Shown: positions 52,575 through 61,054 of the stretch, piece by piece
Layout: each line of letters begins with the position of its first letter
Numbering within the stretch: the stretch's first letter is position 1
From: Actinocatenispora thailandica
GTDB lineage: Bacteria > Actinomycetota > Actinomycetes > Mycobacteriales > Micromonosporaceae
Assembly: GCF_016865425.1 (NCBI RefSeq)
Contig: NZ_AP023355.1
Coordinates: 3,780,198-3,844,197, forward strand
Direction: 5' to 3'
DNA length: 64,000 bases
Notes under the pieces: generated by a model
What the model saw: the letters and a program-made list of their open reading frames with translations, nothing else
Databases searched by the model: none
Told to the model about the DNA's origin: nothing
Made by a program: the position numbers and the translations under genes

Positions 52575-53561
52575 TCAGCCCTGGTGCGGCATGCCCGACG
52601 CCAGGTAGCGGTCGCCGGTCGCCTTCCCGTCGAACGCTCCGGTCAACGCGGACAGCTCGGCGTCGGTCAGTCGCAGCTGCGCGGCGGCGATGTTGTCGTG
52701 CAGGTACTTCGACCGCTTCGTACCGGGGATCGCGACGACGTTGTCGCCCTGGGCCAGCACCCAGGCCAGGGCCACCTGCGCCGAGGTGGCGTCGTGCGCC
52801 TGCGCGACCCGGCGTACCTCGGCGAGCAGCGGCAGGTTCGCATCCAGTGCACCGTCGGCGAACCGCGGGTTGCTGCGCCGGAAGTCGTCCGGTGCCAGGG
52901 TGTCCAGCCCGGCGATGGCGCCGGTCAGGAACCCGCGGCCGAGCGGCGAGTACGCCACCACCGTGGTACCCAGCTCGCGGGCGGCGTCCAGCAGCCCGTT
53001 GTGCCGGATGTCCTGGCTCCACAGCGACAGCTCCATCTGGGCCGCCGCGATCGGATGCACCGCGTTCGCCCGGCGCAGCATGCCGGCGCTGATCTCGGAC
53101 AGGCCCAGCTGACCGATCTTGCCCGCGGCGACCAGCTCGGCCATCGCACCGACGGTGTCCTCGATCGGCGTCACCCCGTCCCACCGGTGCATGTAGTACA
53201 GGTCGATCCGGTCCACGCCGAGCCGCTGCAACGAGGCGTCCACGGCGCGCCGCAGGTACGCCGGGGTCGAGTCGATGCGGCGGGAGTCCCCCTCCCGGAC
53301 GATCGCGAACTTGGTGGCGAGCACCGCGTCCTCGCGGCGTTCGGTGAGAACCCGGCCGATCAGGCGCTCGTTGTGCCCGTTGCCGTACATGTCCGCGGTG
53401 TCCAGCAACCGCACGCCGGCGTCCAGCGCCTCGTGCAGCACCTGCTCGGACGCCGCGTCGTCGCCCTGCCCGTAGAACTCGCTCATCCCCATGCAGCCGA
53501 GCCCGACCACCGGGATCCGCGGGCCGTCGGTACCGAGCTGACGGGTCGGTTGTGCAGTCAC
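52575..53561 (-). CDS. Aldo/keto reductase
   Basis: A 328-residue TIM-barrel reductase. The catalytic tetrad is readable: Asp and Tyr in LDTADMYGNGHNE, Lys in VLATKFAIV and His in DLYYMHRWD. VVAYSPLGRGFLTG and AIPGTKRSKYLHDN are the NADPH-binding segments. It resembles the AKR13-like (YakC) group. Substrate unknown. GTG at 53561 follows GGAAG by 7 nt. Divergent from the MmyB regulator, which probably controls it. Confidence 0.9.
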   Translation of the reverse strand: MTAQPTRQLGTDGPRIPVVGLGCMGMSEFYGQGDDAASEQVLHEALDAGVRLLDTADMYGNGHNERLIGRVLTERREDAVLATKFAIVREGDSRRIDSTPAYLRRAVDASLQRLGVDRIDLYYMHRWDGVTPIEDTVGAMAELVAAGKIGQLGLSEISAGMLRRANAVHPIAAAQMELSLWSQDIRHNGLLDAARELGTTVVAYSPLGRGFLTGAIAGLDTLAPDDFRRSNPRFADGALDANLPLLAEVRRVAQAHDATSAQVALAWVLAQGDNVVAIPGTKRSKYLHDNIAAAQLRLTDAELSALTGAFDGKATGDRYLASGMPHQG

Positions 53562-53707
53562 GTCGGAGCTTCCTTCCTCGCTGTCGCGGCGAGTGCCGCG
53601 GCCTGGTCCCACTCTGCGCCGGTACCCGGCCGGGTGGCAGGGCGGGCCGTAGCGGGCAACGGCGTTCCTGGGTGTGGCAGGGTCACCCACCGGCGCGGCG
53701 GTACTGC

Positions 53708-53713
53708 CAGACT
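53708..53713 (+). promoter_or_regulatory. Possible -10 box of a leaderless promoter for the MmyB regulator
   Basis: CAGACT ends 7 nt before the ATG at 53721; the first base departs from TANNNT. Confidence 0.28.
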
Positions 53714-53720
53714 GGTCGGC

Positions 53721-54683
53721 ATGGCAGCAGACAACCGTCGTAGCGAGCCCGACCGCGTCGGGCTGGGCGAGTTCCTGCGGGCCCGCCGGGCCCGGGTGAC
53801 CCCGGCCGACGTCGGGCTCGCACCCGGCCCCGGCCTGCGCCGCACACCCGGACTCCGGCGGGAGGAACTGGCCGCGGTGGCCGGCGTCAGCGTCGACTAC
53901 TACATCCGGCTGGAGCAAGGCAAGGAGATCCGGCCCAGCGCCGCGGTACTGGACGCGCTGGCGCGCGCGCTGCGGCTGGACCCGGACGCGCAGGCGCACC
54001 TGCGCGCGCTCGCCGACCGGGCCGCCCGGCACTCGTCGGCGCCGCGGCCGACCCCGGTGCGTACCGTCCGGCCGGTGCTGCGGCGGATGCTGACCAGCCT
54101 GCTGCCCGCCCCCGCGTACGTGCTGAGCCGCACCAGCGACGTGCTCGCCGCGAACCCGCCGGGGCTGCGCCTGTTCGCCGGGCTGGACGAGTGGCCCGCC
54201 GAGCGGCGCAACACGGTCCGGTACCTGTTCCTGCACCCGGCGGCGCGGTCGCTGTTCCCGCAGTGGGAGCGGGTCGCCGCGGAGAGCGTCGCGCACCTGC
54301 GCACCGTCGCCGGCACCGACCCGGACGCGCCGGACCTGACCGCGCTGGTCGGCGAGCTGGTGGTCAAGTCGGACGAGTTCGCCACCATGTGGCGCCGCTA
54401 CGACGTGCGGGTCAAGGCCACCGGCCGCAAGGAGTACGAGCATCCCGACGTCGGCCGCTTCGGCCTCGACTACGAGGTGCTCTCCCCCGCCCGCGCGGAC
54501 GGCCAGCGACTCGTCGCGTACCAGGCGGAGCCCGGCACGCCGGACCACGACGCGATGCTGTTGCTGGCGCTCGCCGCCGACGCCGCCGGGCCGGACGCGC
54601 CGAGCGGCGAGCGGCGGGCGGCCCCGATGCAGCCGCCGACCGCCGCGACGCCGGACCCCGCCGGCCGGCGCGCCGACGACTGA
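53721..54683 (+). CDS. XRE-family regulator with MmyB-like ligand-binding domain
   Basis: A 320-residue second MmyB-type regulator: helix-turn-helix at about 13-80 (LGEFLRARRARVTPADVGL, TPGLRREELAAVAGVSVDYYIRLEQGKE) and MmyB domain (AYVLSRTSDVLAANPPGLRLF, RYLFLHPAARSLFPQWE, DEFATMWRRYDV). The last 30 residues are a disordered Pro/Ala tail. Divergent from the aldo-keto reductase, matching the usual MmyB-reductase pairing seen also at 10-12 kb. Confidence 0.86.
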   Translation: MAADNRRSEPDRVGLGEFLRARRARVTPADVGLAPGPGLRRTPGLRREELAAVAGVSVDYYIRLEQGKEIRPSAAVLDALARALRLDPDAQAHLRALADRAARHSSAPRPTPVRTVRPVLRRMLTSLLPAPAYVLSRTSDVLAANPPGLRLFAGLDEWPAERRNTVRYLFLHPAARSLFPQWERVAAESVAHLRTVAGTDPDAPDLTALVGELVVKSDEFATMWRRYDVRVKATGRKEYEHPDVGRFGLDYEVLSPARADGQRLVAYQAEPGTPDHDAMLLLALAADAAGPDAPSGERRAAPMQPPTAATPDPAGRRADD

Positions 54684-54714
54684 TCGCCGGCGCCCCGACC
54701 GACGGGCCGGTGGC

Positions 54715-55110
54715 TCAGTCCCGGGGCGTCGCGGCCACCTCGGCCGCGGAACGCTCCACGCAGAACTCGTTGCCCTCCGGATCGGCCAGCACCACGAAAC
54801 CGCGGCCGTCCTCCCTGCGGTGGTCGGCGAACAGGGTGGCGCCGAGCGCGAGCGCCCGGTCCACCTCCTGGTCCCGGGTGCGGCCACCGCCGGGCTGCAG
54901 GTCCAGGTGCACGCGGTTCTTGATGGTCTTGCTCTCCGGCACCGTGACGAACAGGATCGCCGGGCCGCCGTCCGGCGCCTCGACCAGCGCCTCCGGGTCC
55001 CCGGGGAGGTCCTCGACGCTCATCGGCCGGCCCAGCAGCTGGGACCAGAACCTGGCCAGCTGGTACGGGTCCGCCGCGTCGACGGTGATGTGACGTACTA
55101 CGGGGTGCAT
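54715..55110 (-). CDS. VOC family protein
   Basis: A 131-residue glyoxalase-fold protein: VVRHITVDAADPYQLARFWSQLLG at the start, NRVHLDLQP with a potential ligand His in the middle and FVVLADPEGNEFCVE at the end. This type is common in actinobacteria and has no assigned substrate. The ATG at 55110 has AAGGAG 7 nt upstream. It lies alone between convergent and divergent regulators. Confidence 0.82.
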   Translation of the reverse strand: MHPVVRHITVDAADPYQLARFWSQLLGRPMSVEDLPGDPEALVEAPDGGPAILFVTVPESKTIKNRVHLDLQPGGGRTRDQEVDRALALGATLFADHRREDGRGFVVLADPEGNEFCVERSAAEVAATPRD

Positions 55111-55330
55111 CCACAAGCTCCTTGCTTGGCTGCGCTTCCTGCCTCGATGCCGGGAAGCGCGGTTCGAAGACTCGACACGCTCACCACACCTCCTCTCGTC
55201 GGGGCCGGGCGCAACCGCGCCGGGCCTGCGCCACTGTCTACCCGATGCACCCCGTCCCCACCAGCGGATTCACCGCGACGAACGGGTCACACTTGAGTCT
55301 CCACCGACGGGAGAGGGCACGGTCGATCTC

Positions 55331-56296
55331 GTGAGCGAGCACGAGCGGTCGCGGGCCGGCGCGCCGACGCTGTCCATCGGGACGCTGTCCCGGCGCACCG
55401 GGCTGCCGGTCAAGACCATCCGGTACTACTCCGACCTCGGCCTGCTGCCGGTCGCCGGGCGCAGCAGCGCCGGGTACCGCCGGTACGACGAGGCCGCGGC
55501 GGCCCGGTTGGCGCTGATCCGGACCCTGCGCGAGCTGGGGCTGGGCCTCGCGCCGATCCGCCGGGTACTGGACCGGCAGGCCGCGCTCGCCGACGTCGCC
55601 GCGGCGCACGCGGACGCGCTCGAGCGGCAGATCCGGATCCTCCGGCTGCACCGCTCGGTGCTGCGCGCGCTCGCGGCCCGGGAACCCGATCTCACGGAGG
55701 TGGAACGAATGAACGACATCGCCCGCGCGTCGGCCGCGGAGCGGCACCGGATCCAGGAGGAGTTCCTGGACCACGTGTTCGCCGGGCTGCGGGTGAACCC
55801 GCAGTTCGAACGGATGATGCGGCAGGCCCGACCGGAGCTGCCGGACGATCCGACGCCGGAACAGCTCGACGCCTGGATCGAGCTGGCGGACCTGCTGTCC
55901 GACAACGACTTCCGGGCCCGGATCCGGCAGATGGCCGAGCAGCACGCGGCCGACGAGCAGCTGGTCGCGGGCCGGCGGGACGCCCGGTCCTCGGCGGAGG
56001 TCGCCGAGCGGGTCGCCGAGCTGGCGGGCGCCGCACTCGACGCCGGTGTCGACCCGGCGTCGGCCGCGGCGGCGCCGGTGGTGACCGAGCTGGTCGGCGT
56101 GTTCGCCGCGCACGACGACCGGACCGACACCCCGGAGTACCGGGAGTGGATCCGCACCTCGATCGGCGGCGGTGCGGACGCCCGCGCCGAGCGGTACTGG
56201 CAGCTGCTCGCGGTCATCAACGGCTGGCCGTCGGCGCCGACCCGGGTACCGGCCTGGCAGTGGTTCGCCGCCGCACTCGCCGTGCACACCGAATGA
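55331..56296 (+). CDS. MerR-family regulator with long C-terminal helical domain
   Basis: A 321-residue MerR protein. The winged helix is intact at about 14-85 (LSIGTLSRRTGLPVKTIRYYSDLGLLP, GYRRYDEAAAARLALIRTLRELGLGLAPI), followed by the dimerisation coiled coil. The C-terminal 200 residues are helical and lack the cysteines of metal sensors; they may bind an organic effector. GTG start with GGGAG upstream. Followed by a strong hairpin. Confidence 0.85.
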   Translation: MSEHERSRAGAPTLSIGTLSRRTGLPVKTIRYYSDLGLLPVAGRSSAGYRRYDEAAAARLALIRTLRELGLGLAPIRRVLDRQAALADVAAAHADALERQIRILRLHRSVLRALAAREPDLTEVERMNDIARASAAERHRIQEEFLDHVFAGLRVNPQFERMMRQARPELPDDPTPEQLDAWIELADLLSDNDFRARIRQMAEQHAADEQLVAGRRDARSSAEVAERVAELAGAALDAGVDPASAAAAPVVTELVGVFAAHDDRTDTPEYREWIRTSIGGGADARAERYWQLLAVINGWPSAPTRVPAWQWFAAALAVHTE

Positions 56297-56300
56297 TCTG

Positions 56301-56331
56301 GTGGGATCCGTTGCTACACCACGGATCCCAC
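56301..56331 (+). terminator. Hairpin terminator after the MerR gene
   Basis: Perfect 11-bp arms GTGGGATCCGT and ACGGATCCCAC with a 9-nt loop, 5 nt after the stop codon. Confidence 0.65.
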
Positions 56332-56382
56332 TCGCGCTGCCGGCGCTGCGACGGCCGACCACACCCGGCTGCGGGGTTTCGC

Positions 56383-56388
56383 TATCGT
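56383..56388 (+). promoter_or_regulatory. -10 box of a probable leaderless promoter
   Basis: TATCGT ends 6 nt before the ATG at 56395. Confidence 0.4.
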
Positions 56389-56394
56389 GGCCGG

Positions 56395-56952
56395 ATGCCC
56401 AACTCCGCGTCACGCTTCGCGCAGGCCGACGTCCGTCGACCCGGTACGGTCCTCGTTATCCTGGTCGCCGCCGTCCTCGCGGGGGCGGCCGGGCTCGCGG
56501 TCCTGGCCAGCTACCCGGTCGCCCGGTCCGCGATCGGCACGATCGTGGTCGGCCCGAACTCCCACAATCCCCGGCTCGATCTGCGGGACGCGGCGATCAT
56601 CACCGCCGTGTTCGGCGCGGTCACCCTGCTGGTCGCGGCGGCCTCGCTGTGGCTGCTGCTGCGGCCGCGACGCAACGCCAAGACCTGGCTGGTGCTCGGT
56701 TGGGTGGTGGCCGCCTGCGGCCAGCTGCTCGGCATCGCCGGCGGCTCCGGCGACAACTGGCACAACCTGCTGCCCGCCTACTACCCGCCCCTGCAGTACG
56801 GCACCGGGATGGGCGTGGTCGGCGTCGCGGTGCTGGTGATCGTGCTGCTGGCGCTGCGCCCGACCACCGCATACCTGGACGCGGCGATCCCGGCCACCGC
56901 GGGCGCCGACCAGCAGGTCTTCGACCTCAAACGGGTCAGCCGCAAGGGCTAG
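56395..56952 (+). CDS. Four-helix membrane protein of unknown function
   Basis: A 185-residue protein not recognised as a named family. Hydrophobic helices are at about 18-40 (VLVILVAAVLAGAAGLAVLA), 63-88 (AAIITAVFGAVTLLVAAASLWLLL), 95-115 (TWLVLGWVVAACGQLLGIAG) and 135-158 (GMGVVGVAVLVIVLLAL), with short external loops and a C-terminal cytoplasmic tail. The neighbouring histidine kinase converges on it. No motif suggests an enzymatic role. Confidence 0.7.
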   Translation: MPNSASRFAQADVRRPGTVLVILVAAVLAGAAGLAVLASYPVARSAIGTIVVGPNSHNPRLDLRDAAIITAVFGAVTLLVAAASLWLLLRPRRNAKTWLVLGWVVAACGQLLGIAGGSGDNWHNLLPAYYPPLQYGTGMGVVGVAVLVIVLLALRPTTAYLDAAIPATAGADQQVFDLKRVSRKG

Positions 56953-56983
56953 GTGCGTTTCGGAGTCCCGCGGGACCGTTCGT

Positions 56984-58276
56984 TCAGGGCAGGTCGGTGG
57001 TGGCCGGCGGCGGGACCGCCGCGACGGCGCCGCGGGCCACCGGGGTGACTCCCGCGGCGGGCATCGTGCAGGTGACCTCCAGGCCACCGCCGGACAGCGC
57101 GCGGGCGCTCACCGAGCCGCCGTGCGCGTCGATGACCGCCCGCACGATCGACAGCCCCAGGCCGGACCCGCGGGTGCCGGTGCGTTCCCGGCCGCCCCGG
57201 CGAAACGGCTCGAACAGTGCCGGCACCTCGCCCGGATCCAGTTCGCCACCCGAGTTGCCCACCACCAGGTAGGCGTGCTCGGCGTCGGTCGAGGTGCGTA
57301 CCCACAGCGTGCCGCCGGAGTGGTTGTAGCGCACCGCGTTCTCGATCAGGTTGCCGGCCAGCCGCTCCAGCAGGCTCGGGTCACCGACCACCGGTGCCGG
57401 TGGGGTGGCGACCGACAGCGACAGCTCCATCCGCGCCACGTCCGGCCGTACCGCCGAGAGCGCCACCGCGACCCCGGCGGCGAGGTCCGCCGGCACCTTG
57501 CGCACCAGCCGGCGGCCGGCCTGCGCCTCCGTGCGCGCCAGCAGCAGCAGCGACTCGACCAGCGAGTTGGCCCGCTCGGAAGCCTCCCGCACCACCCGGC
57601 CCATCCGGCGCAGTTCCTCGGCGTCCGATGCCGGATCGGCCAGCACCACGTCGACCTCGGTACGCATCACCGCGAGCGGCGTCCGCAGCTCGTGGCTGGC
57701 GTTGGCGACGAACCGGCGCTGGGAGGCGAACGCGTCGGTGATCCGGTCCAGCATCGCGTCGAACGTGTTCGCCAGCTCGCGGATCTCGTCGTCCGGGCCG
57801 GCGTAGCGGATCCGCTGGTCCATCGTCTCGGTGGACAGCCGCCGCGCGGCCTGGGTGACCCGGGTCAGCGGTCGCAGCGCCCGCCCGGTGACGATGTAGC
57901 CGCCGATCACCCCCGCCGAGCTGATCACCACCAGCGCGGCCAGTCCCTTGAACACCACCTCCAGCTCGGTGTCGTGCGCGAGCCGGGCCTGATAACGCTT
58001 CGCGTCGACGACCTGGCCGTCGGCCAGCGTCACCTGGGATCCGGGCTGCAACTGCTGGGCCGGTACCAGCGCCTGGCGGACCAGTAGCAGCGACAGCCCG
58101 AGCAGCAGCGCACCGGCGCCGACCAGCAGCACACCGTTGAGCAGGGTGAGGCGCAGCCGCAGCGTCGGGCGGGGCGAGTTGGCCCGGACCCGCCGGTACA
58201 GCCGGCCGCGCAGTCCGGGAGGCGGCGCGACGGTCTCGCCGTTGGCGGGGCGATCGGTACCGGGGGCGCCGGTCAT
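56984..58276 (-). CDS. Sensor histidine kinase (HAMP, OmpR-type partner)
   Basis: A 430-residue kinase with two transmembrane helices (about 42-65 and 112-132) bracketing a short external loop, then HAMP, HisKA with phospho-acceptor His in FVANASHELRTPLAVMR, and HATPase_c with NLIENAVRYNHSGG (N box), LFEPFRRGGRERTG (F box) and GSGLGLSIV (G box). The C-terminal 30 residues are Pro/Ala-rich. Its ATG overlaps the stop of the response regulator gene by 4 nt (ATGA), so both are translated together. The signal is unknown. Confidence 0.92.
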   Translation of the reverse strand: MTGAPGTDRPANGETVAPPPGLRGRLYRRVRANSPRPTLRLRLTLLNGVLLVGAGALLLGLSLLLVRQALVPAQQLQPGSQVTLADGQVVDAKRYQARLAHDTELEVVFKGLAALVVISSAGVIGGYIVTGRALRPLTRVTQAARRLSTETMDQRIRYAGPDDEIRELANTFDAMLDRITDAFASQRRFVANASHELRTPLAVMRTEVDVVLADPASDAEELRRMGRVVREASERANSLVESLLLLARTEAQAGRRLVRKVPADLAAGVAVALSAVRPDVARMELSLSVATPPAPVVGDPSLLERLAGNLIENAVRYNHSGGTLWVRTSTDAEHAYLVVGNSGGELDPGEVPALFEPFRRGGRERTGTRGSGLGLSIVRAVIDAHGGSVSARALSGGGLEVTCTMPAAGVTPVARGAVAAVPPPATTDLP

Positions 58277-58934
58277 GCGGCGGTGATGCGGTAGCCGGCA
58301 CCCACCACTGTCTCGATCAGCGGCGGATCGCCCAGCTTGCGACGCAGCGTCATCACGGTGACCCGGACCGTGGTGGTGAACGGGTCGGCGTTGGCGTCCC
58401 AGACCCGCTCCAGCAGTTCCTCGCTGGACACCACGCCGCCGCGCGCCTTGATCAGTTCCTCCAGCACGCCGAACTCCTTGCGGGTCAGGTCCAGCATCCG
58501 GCCGTCGCGCCGCGCACCGCGCTTCGCCGGATCGAGTTCGACGTCGGCGACCCGCAGCACCGGGGCGCCGCCGGCGTCGCCCGCCGGCCCAGTGCCCGGA
58601 CCCGGGCGACCAGCTCGTCGAACGCGAACGGCTTCGCCAGGTAGTCGTCGGCGCCGAGGTCGAGACCCTCCACCCGCTCCGCGACGCTGCCGGAGGCGGT
58701 GAGCATCAGCACCCGGGTGAGCAGCCCGGCCCGCACCAGATCGATGCAGATCTCGTCGCCGTGCACGCCGGGCAGGTCGCGGTCCAGCACCACCACGTCG
58801 TAGCGGGTGGTGAGCGCCATCTCGTGGCCGTTGGTGCCGTCGTAGGCGGTGTCCACCGCCATGCCTTCGCGGCGCAGCCCGCGGGCGACGGCGTCGGCCA
58901 GCGCCCGCTCGTCCTCGATCACCAGGACCCGCAC
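58273..58934 (-). CDS. OmpR-family response regulator, frame interrupted by an apparent 1-base loss
   Basis: Joined across one frameshift it encodes about 220 residues. The first frame holds the receiver domain: VLVIEDERALADAVARGL, phospho-acceptor Asp in DVVVLDRDLPG, Thr in VLMLTASG and Lys in DDYLAKPFAFDEL. The second holds the winged-helix domain: RVADVELDPAKRGARRDG, LTRKEFGVLEELI, LLERVWDANADPFTTTVRV and VVGAGYRITA. One extra base at 58562-58565 links them as AAPPVLRVADV and makes the length divisible by three. GTG at 58934 matches the receiver start. It pairs with the adjacent kinase. Confidence 0.82.
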
Positions 58935-59057
58935 CGGCAGCGCCTCCCCTCGACCACGTCGGGTGACCGGCCCTGTCGTGTCGGGCCGGCCTGGTGCATC
59001 ATCCCCGGTCGTCCCGGCACGGAGCAAGCCAGGCGAACGGCGCAATCGGAGCGGTAC

Positions 59058-59084
59058 GCCCCGGCCCGGCAGCGGCGCCGGGGC
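59058..59084 (-). terminator. Hairpin downstream of the kinase-lobe protein gene
   Basis: GCCCCGGC and GCCGGGGC form an 8-bp stem with an 11-nt loop, starting 38 nt after the stop codon of the minus-strand gene. Confidence 0.5.
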
Positions 59085-59122
59085 CGGGACGCCGGGTCAG
59101 CGCGACGGCCGGGTGGCGGTAC

Positions 59123-60814
59123 TCACTGGGTGGCGTCGCGAACACTGTTCGCGACCTTCTGCACGTCCCCCTTCGCGGCGGCCGGCGCGGTGAACCGCAG
59201 TACCACCTGGCGGTCCATCGGGCCGCCCGGCTTGCTGTGCCAGTACCGCACGAGGACCAGGCCGTAGCCGACGCGGTGGCTGGTCTCGGGCGGGGTGAAG
59301 TTCTCCGCCTGGGCCCACGAGGAGTTGCCGCCGTCCCGCTCCCAGCGCAGGCCGAACGCCTCCTCCTGCTCGCGCATGTGGATCTTCTTGGCCGCGTCGC
59401 ACGGTTCACCGCAGGTACGCACGATCACGTCACCGCTGGCCTTGCTCTTCGAACCGACGCAGTGGTAGTTGACGTAGCTGGTCGACTGGTCCTTCTTGGT
59501 GCAGGTCCAGTCGGCCGGCGCGACGAAGTCGAACCCCAACCCGGCCAGCCCGGACATCGGCTTGGTCTTGTCGCCGGAGCCGAACTTGGCGAACGAGGAC
59601 GGCCAGGACGCGTCCTTCGGCGGTTCCTTGCCCGGGTGCTGGGGCGTGCTCGGCGCCGACTTCTGCGTCCGCGGGGTCGGCTGGCCCTGCGGCGCCGTGC
59701 TCTTGCCGCCGGTCGGCTTGGCGCTCGCCGACTGCTTGGTCTGCGGGGTACCGCTGCCGCGGGTGAAGTAGACGGCGGCGCCGATGCCGCCGCCGAGCAC
59801 CACGACGATCAGGATCACCAACCCGACGAGCAACCCGGTGCGGCGCGGCTTCTCCTCCGGCTCGGCGGACAGCGGCGGGTACTGCTGCGGCGGTTGCGCA
59901 CCGAACTGGTCCTGCTGCTGCGGTTGCTGCTGGGCCGCGAACGGCGTGGCCTGCTGCGCGAACGGCTCCGGCTGCTGGGCCGCGAACGGCTCCGGCTGCT
60001 GGCCGGCGAACCCGGACTGCTGCTGGCCCTGCGGGGCGAACGGGTCGGGCGCCGGGGCGGCCTGCTGGCCGCCGGCGTTGAACGGGTCGACCGGTTCGAA
60101 CGGGTTCGGCGCGCTCGCCGTGCCGAACCCGGCCGGCTCGTCGGCACCGAACTGGCCGGCCCCGGTGCCGAGCTGATCGGCCGGACCGGGCGGCTGCTGG
60201 GCGCCCTGCGGCGGCACGGAACCGTTGGCGTCCGGCCGGATCATCGCGGTCGCCGGCTCCTCGTCCGCACCGGTCGAGGGCGGTAACCCGGAGCCTATCG
60301 GCGCGCCGGAGGCGGGCATCCCGGAGACCGGCGTCGGCTGTCCCGGTACCGGTGGCGTCGGCCCGGGCGGCCCCGACATCGGCTGACCCGGCACGGACTG
60401 ACCCGACACCGGCTGACCAGAGACCGGCTGAGCAGAAACCGGCCGACCCGGCATCGGCTGACCAGAGACCGGCTGGCCGGGCTGGTGCTGGGCGGCGGGT
60501 GCGGAGACCGGCTGGCACGGCGCGCCCATCGCGGCGAACACGTTCGCGGCGCTGGCGCCGCCGTCGTCGGGGAACGCCACCCACGGCTGCTGGCCCACGA
60601 GGTCGGCCGCCACCGGGCCGCCCACCGGCGCCGACTGGCGCACCTGTTCGACCGTGGCGCTGAACTGCCAACGGCTCTGCGGGTCGACCGCCGCCTGGCC
60701 TTCGAGCACGGCCATGGTGACCTGGTTGCCCTGCTGGTCGACTCCGCGCCAGACCCGCCCGGCCGGGCCGGCGCCGAGCAGGTCCCGCAACGCGTACGGG
60801 CCGATTGTCTGCAT
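59123..60814 (-). CDS. Single-pass membrane protein with degenerate protein-kinase N-lobe and Pro/Gln-rich linker
   Basis: A 563-residue protein. Residues 1-95 resemble the N-lobe of a Hanks-type kinase: IGPYALRDLLGAGPAGRVWRGVDQQGN matches the Gly-rich loop, but the VAIK lysine is replaced (VTMAVLEG) and no catalytic loop or DFG follows, so it cannot be an active kinase. A 230-residue Pro/Gln/Ser-rich linker with pentapeptide repeats follows, then one transmembrane helix (about 355-378, TGLLVGLVILIVVVLGGGIGAAVYF), a Lys/Ser/Pro stalk and an external domain of about 150 residues with four cysteines (DWTCTK, NYHCVG, RTCGEPC), probably two disulfides. Role unknown; it may bind a kinase or lipid inside and a ligand outside. 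Confidence 0.72.
   Translation of the reverse strand: MQTIGPYALRDLLGAGPAGRVWRGVDQQGNQVTMAVLEGQAAVDPQSRWQFSATVEQVRQSAPVGGPVAADLVGQQPWVAFPDDGGASAANVFAAMGAPCQPVSAPAAQHQPGQPVSGQPMPGRPVSAQPVSGQPVSGQSVPGQPMSGPPGPTPPVPGQPTPVSGMPASGAPIGSGLPPSTGADEEPATAMIRPDANGSVPPQGAQQPPGPADQLGTGAGQFGADEPAGFGTASAPNPFEPVDPFNAGGQQAAPAPDPFAPQGQQQSGFAGQQPEPFAAQQPEPFAQQATPFAAQQQPQQQDQFGAQPPQQYPPLSAEPEEKPRRTGLLVGLVILIVVVLGGGIGAAVYFTRGSGTPQTKQSASAKPTGGKSTAPQGQPTPRTQKSAPSTPQHPGKEPPKDASWPSSFAKFGSGDKTKPMSGLAGLGFDFVAPADWTCTKKDQSTSYVNYHCVGSKSKASGDVIVRTCGEPCDAAKKIHMREQEEAFGLRWERDGGNSSWAQAENFTPPETSHRVGYGLVLVRYWHSKPGGPMDRQVVLRFTAPAAAKGDVQKVANSVRDATQ
60370..60486. repeat. Degenerate 15-bp coding repeats (PVSGQ-type pentapeptides)
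   Basis: On the coding (minus) strand the units encode QPVSG, RPVSA, QSVPG and similar, about seven times. They form part of the linker of the kinase-lobe protein. Confidence 0.7.
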
Positions 60815-61054
60815 CTGACTCTCTCTCTTCCACGCCGCCGTGCTCTGCGACGGATGGTATAGCTCCGGTTCATCACCGGGGTACCGGCGTGCGGTGCCGC
60901 CGGCACCCCGAGGTGAGCCGTCTCCCGGCCCGCAACGGCCGCCTCCGGGGTGTTGCCCAAGGGCGGTATCTTGGGGCACTCCACCCGCAACCCCCGTATC
61001 GGCTGCCCCCGACCGCCCGCGTGACCCGTCAGGTGCCCCTGCTTGCGATGAACC

